From assembly GCA_964019335.1 (NCBI GenBank), contig OZ025663.1:124001-188000 (forward strand): a stretch of DNA of 64,000 nt, read 5' to 3'. Positions 54,807 to 63,644 of this stretch are shown piece by piece (position 1 is the stretch's first letter; the number at the start of each line of letters is the position of its first letter). The stretch comes from Diplonema japonicum (Eukaryota; Euglenozoa; Diplonemea; Diplonemida; Diplonemidae). Made by a program: the position numbers and the translations under genes. The notes below the pieces were generated by a model. The model was not told where the DNA came from, searched no databases, and saw nothing but the letters and a program-made list of their open reading frames with translations.

Positions 54807-57791
54807 ATGGACGCCAATGAACCCAATCAAGAAGTCCCCGATGGTGCTGCAGCTGAGGAAGAGGAGGAAGAGGTTTTCGTAAATAAAATGCACGTTGAAG
54901 TAGTAAAGGTTAAAAACATCCCGAGCCAGTGGCTGCACCCCGATTCAGGCGAACCGCCGCATTACGCAGACAGCATCTTCGAGTTCGAGTTCCAGCTGGA
55001 GCTTGAAGGGAAGGAGGGTTCCACTATCTTACAATGCACACTGCCGAAAGGAAGGGTCTGCACCATGACAGAGGATATTGAAAAACAATTAGAGAGCAAC
55101 ACCGGACAGGAACCAGAAGCTGAACCCTCGGAGATCCCAGGGCCCAGTCAAGTCACAACAAGGGTAAGCAAAGGTAGCATTGTGAAACCAAGCGCCGCAT
55201 CCGAAAGTTTCCGGCAACAGCAAACGACAGTAGGAACGCAGTCTGACAAAGCTACCGAGCAGAGCACTGTTCAAGAACGTGACAACAGCGCAACGCCATC
55301 GAAGTCTTCTGTCCCTACGACCACTGTGGGGAATAAAAGCCAGCCTGACGAACCCCCTGCCACTTGCGTTGCTTGGTGCTCTCTTCCCAACGAGGCAATG
55401 AGCTCAGACGAGGCACCGCCCACACCCAGCAACCTCCACATCACCACAGTAAACCTCACCTCCGAACAGCAAGCCTCCCTCCAAAGCGCTGTAGAAGGCT
55501 CCGGTTCCTTTCAGTACACATTCCGCCGTCTCATCAAACCCTCCAAAGCAACACCAGAGTGGGAGGACGTCAACGAGGCTCGGTACAAAGCCACCTCTCA
55601 TGTCAACCTTGCGTGTTTCGGCGAGCCTGGGACGACAACCATCACATTCACAGACACCCCGCTCGTCCCCATTCCAGTTGAGGAGGACAAGACAGATGAC
55701 AAGAAAGGGAAAAAAGCTGCCCCGAAGAAACCCGCGAAAGGGACTCAAATACCCGCCTTCCTCCTCACGGAGGACGAGTGGGACATTCACCCTTACGAAG
55801 CAAACGGGGCTGCCATCACCTTCAAGATCACCTTCGACACGGCACTCGTGTGCCTCCCAGGCGAACGTCCCCGACCAGACATCCTGCCATCCGACATTAT
55901 CCCGCAAAGGGTGAAGCCCACAAAGCATGTTCCTAACGCTCCTAAGCTGTACTCAGCAGAGGTAAAGGAGATCATCTACGCCATTGTTGCGGACTACCGC
56001 AAGTACAGCGACTCTGTTCCGAAAGTACAGACAGTCGAGGAGGGTAGAAAGGCGTTCTTGCACTACTTGGGCAGCTCAGGACGGTCGTTTGCTTACAAAC
56101 AAAAATTGAAGCACTGCGTGGTCCGCATTGTGAAGGAGAAGTTCGCTAAGAAGCCTGGTGTCACTAAGTATGTAATTCACGCTGAACCACCCCACACCAC
56201 ACCACACCACAGGCTCGAGATGGAGAAATTCTACAATGAGCTGTACGTGTATCTCTTAGATCAGATGCACTTCAGCATGAACGCCACGTTGGCACGCACA
56301 GAGCTGGATGCCCCTCCGTATGCTCCCGAGGAGGGCACTGACAAGTGGCTGCGGTTGGCACTCGAGGCAGAGGTGGTGCAAGAGTACGAAATGGCTGAGA
56401 GATACCACCAGGAGCGCCTGGTTCATGGCCCTGTCGCAGACGAGACTGAAGAGGTCCCCTTGGCATGGATCGACTATGCCAAATTCTGCCTTAGGGTGCG
56501 CGACACTGTGAAGGCAGAGCAAGCCTTCAAAGAAGCCATCTCCATCGACATCAGCCACGTGCCGTCTCTACTGGGCTACGGGCTTCTCCTCCTCTCTACG
56601 GACAGGCCTAAGGAAGCTGAGGTCTTCTTCCAAGCAGCTGTGGACTCTGCTCTCACCTCGCCTCTCCCATGGGCATGCCTTTGTTTGTACTTTGAAAAAA
56701 TGGCTCTATCGACTGGTGAAACGCCTGAAATTGCGAACAACCACAAGAAGTGGGCTAAGTACAGCAGAGTGCAAGCAGTCAGGGCACTGGCAGGGGCAGC
56801 CGTCACGCGTGCCGAGGAAGAACCCGACGTCGAGGCGGAAGCACCACCTCTGACGGAGTCCTTAGACATGATGCTCGCGAGGTACACGTTGGAACTGCAT
56901 TTCGAGAAGCTGACTGCGCACTGCTTAGAAAGCGAGAAGCAGGCCCGTGGGGGCACCACGGAGCTCCAGCATCTAGATGCCATGATACAGCACCAGACGA
57001 AGGGGTACGAGGAGGCAAGGAGAATCCTGCGCGAGATCCTCGAAAAGGACCCCAACAACCACAAAGCACTGACGCTGCTGGGCGACGTGTACGCAGACAT
57101 GGGCGGCGTGGAGGTGGCGGAAGTAGGGAGGGACGGGGTAGAGAGAGTCTGCCTTGCTGCAGTACTGGGTGAGGAGGCGTATGATAAGGCACTGCGGTTG
57201 GACGAGAGCAAAATGGAAGGGACAGTGCTGATAAGGTTGGGAAACATCTACTGCAGCCTGGGGAGGTATCAGGAGGCATGCGATGCCTTCATGCTGGGAG
57301 CGAAGACGTGGCCCTGTGGCACCACCTGGATGGGGGTTGGAGTTGCGTACTACCGCCTGGGCAACTTCGCAGATGCCGAGCAGGCATTCAACGAGTCAAA
57401 CCTGCTGAACAACCTGAACCCAAAGACATGGGCATACATAGCCTTGACATGCTTGAAGCAATGCCCTGGTCGGGAGGAGGAGGCAGACCAAGCCTTCCAC
57501 CAAGGCCTCCAGCTTGGGCTTGCCGACCACGCTATTCTGATGGAAATAGGTGTTGAACACTTAAGACTGTCGCGGCTAAAGTTAGCACAGGCGGCATTGC
57601 TGAAGGCAAAGGCTGCAAGAGCAACACCCACTGTGCACCTCCTTCTGGGTCTCACCTACGTGCAGCTGCGAAAACCCGACGAAGCCAAAGAAGAGTTTAT
57701 CATCGCACGCGACACAGCGACAGAAGAAGGCGAGAGGGCAAAGGCCATCGAGGAGCTCGGCGTCCTCGCCACACTGGACGCCACTGCGTGA
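54807..57791 (+). CDS. CFAP70: CFAP70-like central-apparatus TPR protein
   Basis: 994 residues starting at MDANEPNQEVPDG, the first ATG after the Lys/Phe-rich spacer. Residues about 20-160 form the N-terminal C2-like part (HVEVVKVKNIPSQWLH and DSIFEFEFQLEL). A Ser/Thr/Glu-rich linker and a second beta-rich region (about 200-380) follow, with a Lys-rich insert. From about residue 480 the protein is helical and becomes tetratricopeptide repeats: for example EAYDKALRLDESKMEG, LGNIYCSLGRYQEACDAFML, YYRLGNFADAEQAFNESNLL, and LLLGLTYVQLRKPDEAKEEF at the end. N-terminal C2 plus C-terminal TPRs is the layout of CFAP70/FAP70, a component of the C2 projection of the ciliary central pair. Single exon. 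Another TPR ciliary protein is the main alternative. Confidence 0.78.
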   Translation: MDANEPNQEVPDGAAAEEEEEEVFVNKMHVEVVKVKNIPSQWLHPDSGEPPHYADSIFEFEFQLELEGKEGSTILQCTLPKGRVCTMTEDIEKQLESNTGQEPEAEPSEIPGPSQVTTRVSKGSIVKPSAASESFRQQQTTVGTQSDKATEQSTVQERDNSATPSKSSVPTTTVGNKSQPDEPPATCVAWCSLPNEAMSSDEAPPTPSNLHITTVNLTSEQQASLQSAVEGSGSFQYTFRRLIKPSKATPEWEDVNEARYKATSHVNLACFGEPGTTTITFTDTPLVPIPVEEDKTDDKKGKKAAPKKPAKGTQIPAFLLTEDEWDIHPYEANGAAITFKITFDTALVCLPGERPRPDILPSDIIPQRVKPTKHVPNAPKLYSAEVKEIIYAIVADYRKYSDSVPKVQTVEEGRKAFLHYLGSSGRSFAYKQKLKHCVVRIVKEKFAKKPGVTKYVIHAEPPHTTPHHRLEMEKFYNELYVYLLDQMHFSMNATLARTELDAPPYAPEEGTDKWLRLALEAEVVQEYEMAERYHQERLVHGPVADETEEVPLAWIDYAKFCLRVRDTVKAEQAFKEAISIDISHVPSLLGYGLLLLSTDRPKEAEVFFQAAVDSALTSPLPWACLCLYFEKMALSTGETPEIANNHKKWAKYSRVQAVRALAGAAVTRAEEEPDVEAEAPPLTESLDMMLARYTLELHFEKLTAHCLESEKQARGGTTELQHLDAMIQHQTKGYEEARRILREILEKDPNNHKALTLLGDVYADMGGVEVAEVGRDGVERVCLAAVLGEEAYDKALRLDESKMEGTVLIRLGNIYCSLGRYQEACDAFMLGAKTWPCGTTWMGVGVAYYRLGNFADAEQAFNESNLLNNLNPKTWAYIALTCLKQCPGREEEADQAFHQGLQLGLADHAILMEIGVEHLRLSRLKLAQAALLKAKAARATPTVHLLLGLTYVQLRKPDEAKEEFIIARDTATEEGERAKAIEELGVLATLDATA

Positions 57792-57952
57792 AAACGCAGA
57801 ACAGTCCCTTTTCATTTGTACATACAGTGTTCACCTTTATTCTTATTTATTTGTTATTATTCCTGGACTATATATATAAAAAAAAGCCCTTCAACAAAGG
57901 TGGCAGAGGGAGGGGAGGATCGTAGGTTGAAACAAGCGGAAAAGGGGGAGCC

Positions 57953-58771
57953 ATGGAGAAAGGGCAAAGCCCCTCCCAGTTCACGGAGCTGCTGAGCACG
58001 GAGGTGTCACATGTCGTGGATATGCTAAACATGTCTGGACCGGAGCATGGTTTTAGGTTGGAGTTGATAAAGAAAACGAAGAATCTAGTAAAGGGCAGCT
58101 TCCCAGGATGCTCTGTGGAAGTGTACGGCAGCTGGGCGACCAAGCTGGCACTCCCATCAAGTGATATCGATTTCGTGGTGCTGGGCTGCTCACATCTACC
58201 TAGAGAGTCGATGATCAGACAGGTGGTTGCGTCCTTTGAGGATTCAGGCCTGCGGTGTACTGCGGTACTCCCCACTGCCCGTGTTCCTGTCATCAAGTTC
58301 ATCTGCCCGCACAGCGGTCTACGGGGAGACATCACCTTTGATGTAGGCAACTGGCAAACCTCCGTCCAGCTCGTGAAGTCTCTTCTCGATGAATATTCAG
58401 AATATAAAGCGAGGTATATATTTTTTTTGGGGGGGGATGAGGGGAAACCCAACACATTTTTTTTTCTACAAGGGAACTCATCATTCTCTTCAAACTGATC
58501 TTGGTGTTGACCAGCAACAACGAGGTTTGCAAGGGCGGGTTGAGCTCGTATGGGCTTTGCTTAATGGTATGGAGAGAAAGGGGGGGGGGGGGGGGAATAA
58601 TGGTGGTAATAATAAAAGGTCTTCGCATTTCTGCGCCGTTTCAAGGAAGAAGGCAAGAAACCCTCCTTGGGCCTGCTTCTCTACGACTTTCTCTCCCACT
58701 ACAAGACAAAGGGAACTTTCAACCCTTCGACTATGACGGTCGACATAGGAGAGCCAGAAGGTTTGTTCAAC

Positions 58772-58804
<33 letters not shown>

Positions 58805-59619
58805 TCAAATCTGGTTTAATGCGCCCGATGTCGTCGCGCCACAAAGGGTCCTGGTGTGTGCAGGACCCATTATCTGCTAATAATAATGTATGGAAAATTT
58901 TTGAACAAAAAAAATTTTTTTTTTTTTTATTTGAAAAGGTGACGGAGCAGTGCTTCAGCATAGACAAGATCGCTGATATCTTCGATGAAATGTCAACCAC
59001 TCTGTCTTCCGTTAAGACACGGGCAGCAATGCCTAAGGGATCGGGGGTAAAGGAATGCGGCATCCTTCGCGAGGCCATCCACGATCTGCATCACTTCCAA
59101 CGGCAGAGGAAAGAATTGCTGGCGCAGTGGTTTTCCCAAGAATTGTTCCATCAAATGCAAGCAATTTACGCCTTTGGAGGCTCAAAGGGGATGTTAAACC
59201 CGCATGCTCCACACTTACAGTCCCAGCTTGGCTACTGGAACCAGCAAGGAATAAACCCGCATAACTTTTCACCAGTGCGTTACCATCACCATCACCATCA
59301 TCATCACCACCACCATCACCATGTAAATCGTGCGAATCACGGCCATGTTAAGGCTCATGGGGGTTACACCAGGGCACACCACCACCACCACCATCAGCAG
59401 CAGCAGTACTTCGCGCATTCAGTCACTGGGAGCAAAACAGCCGCAGCGGCCTCTGCGACCCAGCAGCAGCGGGGCCAGAACGACTCTTCTGACGAGTCTG
59501 TAGACAGTATAGGACACACGGAGTCTAACTCGAATTCAAGCGGCTCAACTGCCAACAGGAAGAAACAACCACAAACTATCCATGGCCATCACGTGCTTGT
59601 GAAAAAACATCATGCATGA
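57953..59619 (+). CDS. TRF4/PAPD5-type non-canonical poly(A) polymerase
   Basis: 487 residues from five exons: 57953-58413, 58473-58566, 58619-58760, 58802-58887, 58939-59619; introns of 59, 52, 41 and 51 nt, all phase-consistent. The catalytic head is VEVYGSWATKLALPSSDIDF (about residues 52-71; GS and DxD), with the third acidic position in GDITFDVGNW. The conserved central part appears only after splicing: ELIILFKLILVLTSN then KGGLSSYGLCLM, then LGLLLYDFLSHYKTKGTFNP, and CVQDPLSANNN, which parallel the TRF4 'LKQFLLQR...GGIGSYS' and 'DPLxPxND' blocks. TRF4 enzymes add short A-tails to nuclear RNAs and mark them for exosome decay. The C-terminus is low complexity with 14 consecutive His (about residues 374-387), a second His/Gln cluster and an Asn/Ser-rich end. 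A second family member is at 9621. Confidence 0.88.
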
Positions 59620-61190
59620 AGAGAGCGAGAGGGGAAAAAAAACGAAAAAAAAAGAAAAAAAGTTCGTAGTGTGTTTATTTTTCTTTTTTTTTTTTTTCTA
59701 TTTTTTTTTTTTTTTTGAGTAATAGAACAGAAGAGAGAGGGGAATGCACACGTGTTTTTGAAAAAATCTATTGTTACATAAAAAAAAGGGGGGGGGGGAA
59801 CGCTAAGTTGATCCTTTTTTTTTTTTTTTTTCCTGTCGCAGACACCGACAAGGCTGCCCCGCAGTTTGACCACCGCAGGAGGAACCCGCCAGAGCCCCCA
59901 GAACGGGGACAACGGGGACTAAGCGCAGCTCGGCCGCGCAAAAACGCATACCTTAAAAGAATAGTTTTTTTTTCGAAATGCTCAAATCCCGCCCCTTAGG
60001 GGTATCCCCGAACTTGGGGTCAGATTAGCAGTTTTCAAGAAATTACATAACAGAGGGGGGGGGGGGGGGGGGGGAGGCGAACTGACCAAGGGGTGTATTT
60101 CACTCCCATCTCACACTCACTCTTTTTTGTTTTTGTTTCTGTTTTTTGTTCCCCCCCACACCCCTCTTTTCTTTCTTCTTTTCTGGAATTCTAGATGTTT
60201 CCGAGCCACACAACTAACGAGGTTCTTTGCTGCAACTGCCAAGCTTTCTCTTTTTTTCTTTTTTTTTTTTCCCACTTGTGTGTTTCCTTTTTTTTTTTAG
60301 GAAGGGTGAAGGAAAATAAGAAAGAAAAAAAGAAGAAAAAAAAAACGAAAATAGCTATTTTTTTTTTCTTTCTGTCATAGTATCACGAGAGGTTTTCAGT
60401 TAGCTGTTAGCGTAGGGGGGGGGGGGGGGTGGTAAAAAGAAGGGGGGGGGGGGGGGAAGCAACAGCTACACACACACATAAAACACAAAACACAAATATA
60501 GCTTCTAGATTTTATGATTAATTTATTGTTTTTTTTCCCCTTTTTTCGCCCTGCTTCGGGCTTTCTGCCTGTCCTTTTTATTTCCTTATTTGTCACATCG
60601 CACAAAAAAAAAAACCCCTCCTTCCCTTACCCTTCTCCCCAATACACACAAAGTCTTGGAAAAAAAAGAGGAAAAGAAAAAGGACAAAAAAAACTTTTTT
60701 TTTTGGCTTCCTTTCCCTTTCCTTCTCCCTTTTATGTTGGTCTCCCCCTCCCTCCCCCCCCTCCCCCCCTCCCCTCCAATTATCATTCCGATCTGTAGTA
60801 CATTTCTTTTATGAACGAAAAAAAAAAAAAAAAAAAAAAAAGAAATTTCCTACCCATCCTGCCGCCCCCCGTTCCCCTTTCCTTCTTTTCTGCTTCCTTT
60901 TTTCCCCTTTGTGGTTCGTTCTCAAAACGAGAAATGAAACGAAGAGGGGGGGGGGGGGGGGGGGACTCTGAGGAAAAGCAGGAATACGAGGGAAAAAAAA
61001 AAAAAGAAAGGAAGAAACAATACAAAATCAGCACGATCCTCCCCCTCCCTCCTCCCCATTTTCTTTTTTTATACTCTGGTATGTTTGAAGAGCCTCTGCT
61101 GCATGGGTGAATCAGAACTTGAAGGGGGTCTTTAATTATTTTTTTTTTATTATCTTATTTTTATTAGCTGGAATCACCCAGGAACAGGGT

Positions 61191-61235
<45 letters not shown>

Positions 61236-62223
61236 CATGTTTCATAGTGAGCATTTGCAATTAGAGGCTCGTATTTACGGTGAATTTTGTACATATGCTG
61301 CAGGTAAATTGATATGATTATATATGTTGGGTTATAGGAGGGGGGGGAGGGCCTATCGATAGATTGAGATAAAGTTCGAGGGTAGGGGTCCTCCAGAGAC
61401 AAAATTACCTTTTTTTTTTTGTTTTTTTTTGTCTTTTTTGTTTTAGATTTTGCAGCTCCCTCAAGCCTCCCGCAAGAAAAAAAGAGAGAAAAAAAAATTG
61501 TTTTACAGCTCATGACACCCCCTTTTCCTTTCTTTTTTTTTGTTGGTTTTTTTTTTTTGGTTTTTTCCCCCCCCCGCCGCTTTACTTGGTCTGTAACATG
61601 CTAGTGCGCACTAAATATTGAAAAAAAATATTCTCTTTCTGCAAAGTGTACCCCGGAAAAAAAAAAGAAAAAAAAAAAAAAACCACCGTATTTCGCAAAA
61701 CGGGCGAAAGCCAAAAAGCTGGGGGGGAGAAGAAAAAAAAAAGAAAAAGTAAGAATCATTTTAGAGCATTAAAACGTAAACAAAAATCTTTTTGAAAAGT
61801 TTTTTGCAGTAAGAGAGTGAGTCCTTGCGGCCGGTTATTATTATTTATTTTTTATTCTTTCTTCCCCCCCCCCCCCAGTTATTACTTTCAAAAAAGAGTG
61901 TGCCCGAAAAAAAGAAAGAGGGAGGGGAAGGGAAAATAATCTTGTTCAAAAAAAAAAAAACCTCTTCTTTGTTTTGTGGCTTTTTTTGGAGGGTATTGTC
62001 CCCATTTTACGCCAACAAATTATTGCTTGTAAACAATGGGGGGGAGAAGAAAAAAAAAAAAAAAAAAGGAAGGAGAAAAAAAAAAAAGGAAAAAAAAAAA
62101 AGACAACGCTATTTTTTTTTTTTTTTTTTTTAAATCTTATTTTTTTTCTTCTTTCTACCGGAGGGGAGGGGTAAAAATTTTCAAAAAAAAAAGGGGGGGG
62201 AGGGAAGAAGAAAAAAAAAAAAT
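59620..62223. other. 2.6-kb non-coding stretch
   Basis: Homopolymer-rich. Mixed-composition patches: 59838-60050 (GC-normal, after a T-run ending CCTGTCGCAG, with short GC hairpins near 59990-60020), 61080-61190 (9-of-10-bp stem 61104-61113 with 61171-61180, followed by a 39-nt T-run at 61193-61231), and 61235-61420 (no pairing seen). Open frames here are short and homopolymer-derived. No protein gene accepted; one or more non-coding RNAs or a lone exon are possible. Confidence 0.5.
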
Positions 62224-63375
62224 ATGGCGAAAATCAGCGACTTCGAGGAAATCCTTCCGTTGCTGGAGAACGAGAGGCCGGATGTTAGAAAGCAAGTCCT
62301 GAAGGTGATGTCGGGGTTCTTACAGCACGACAATATTATAGAGTACACCATCGAACACGGTTCGCAAAGCGTCAAAATGATAACAGAGATGATACAGCCA
62401 GGCGACGCCTTCAAGACATATCTATCCGATGTTTTGCTAGTTCTGATCAACCTTTCCGACAAAGGCGCACTAGCACGAGCAATGCTGGACGTGAGGGTCG
62501 TCCCGAGGACCATGCTTTTACTGGAAAAAGGTTCGCTGTCCTCCGGGCTTCAAGAACTATGTTTGATATTGATCGCAAACTTGACCAGCGTCACTGTGGA
62601 AGCAGTGGAACATCTTTTACAAACGAACAATAAAGTTCTTGAAGGATACTATCTGTCACAGTTAATCCGCCGCTTTGTCGATGAACATGGCGATGCGAGT
62701 AATCTACTTGTCAAACCTTCTGAAGCAGATGGGTTTGTTGGAGGTGGGAGGGACAGATCTAAATGGGTCGGATCCATTTTGGGAAATTGTGCGCAATGCG
62801 AAGCCGGTCGGAAATTGTTAATCGACGACGATGAGTCTTTAAAGAAGTTCGCGGACCTTCTCAGCACGGAAGATACCCAACTCCGGCTTGCCGTAGCGTG
62901 TTTAATCAAAAATATCCTTCACGACCCCGACACCCACCCGGCCCTTCTCCAGCAAGAAATCGGTGGTGCCTTAATGACCCGTATCATCGGAAGCGAAAAA
63001 GAAAAAAACGAGGAAATTCTTAACGTAATCGTTCATGCTGTGAAGTGTCTGTCTCTGTCCAAGCCCGGTGTTGATTTTCTAGACGGTGTCGGTGCCAAGG
63101 GAGAACTACGGGGTGTGGTAGAGTCCGTCCCCGATGCCATCAAACCAGAATTGCAAAAGATTATCGACGGCTTGGATGACGTTCAAGAAATCATACAAAT
63201 GGAGGAACCCGAACCCAAAAACGAGGAGCAGAAAAACAAAAAGAAACAGAAACCCATCCCCGCCGAATCGGGTGTCGAAGAACTGGACAGTGACGACGAT
63301 GGTGAAGAAATCGAGCTTGCGGCACTCGACGATGATGAGCTCGAAGCCGAAAAGGACATGGAAGATGTGGAGTAG
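62224..63375 (+). CDS. HGH1: HGH1-family (FAM203/BRP16) armadillo protein
   Basis: 383 residues. Helical repeats run through the length: EEILPLLENERPDVRKQVLK at the start, SDVLLVLINLSDKGALARAM (about residues 67-86), LQELCLILIANLTSVTVEAV, and RSKWVGSILGNCAQCEAGRK (about residues 178-197), the last corresponding to the conserved 'F..l..NL...' block of HGH1. An acidic C-terminal tail ends the protein (DSDDDGEEIE, DDDELEAEKD). HGH1 is a cytosolic chaperone partner of the CCT/TRiC chaperonin for folding elongation factor 2. The ATG follows an A-run (AAAAAATATGG). Single exon, 2.6 kb from the nearest upstream gene. The assignment is by repeat pattern plus the N-terminal motif, and is fairly secure. 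Confidence 0.8.
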   Translation: MAKISDFEEILPLLENERPDVRKQVLKVMSGFLQHDNIIEYTIEHGSQSVKMITEMIQPGDAFKTYLSDVLLVLINLSDKGALARAMLDVRVVPRTMLLLEKGSLSSGLQELCLILIANLTSVTVEAVEHLLQTNNKVLEGYYLSQLIRRFVDEHGDASNLLVKPSEADGFVGGGRDRSKWVGSILGNCAQCEAGRKLLIDDDESLKKFADLLSTEDTQLRLAVACLIKNILHDPDTHPALLQQEIGGALMTRIIGSEKEKNEEILNVIVHAVKCLSLSKPGVDFLDGVGAKGELRGVVESVPDAIKPELQKIIDGLDDVQEIIQMEEPEPKNEEQKNKKKQKPIPAESGVEELDSDDDGEEIELAALDDDELEAEKDMEDVE

Positions 63376-63644
63376 ATTTTGATGGGGCCCGTGTGCGTTT
63401 TTTTTTTTTTTTTTTTTTTCTCTCTCTCTTTTTTTTTGTTCTCCAATCATATCATTTTTTTTTTGTTAGTTTCCCCTCCCCCCCTTTTTTTTTCTTTCTT
63501 TTTTTTTCCCCTTTTCATCTTCATTTATCTTCCCCACAAGATGATATGGGAAAAAAAAAAAAAAAAAAAAATAGTTTTTCGTTTTCATTTTTTTTTCTTC
63601 TTGCGGAAAGCAAAAAAAAAAAAACCAGGTAAAAAAAAAAAAAA

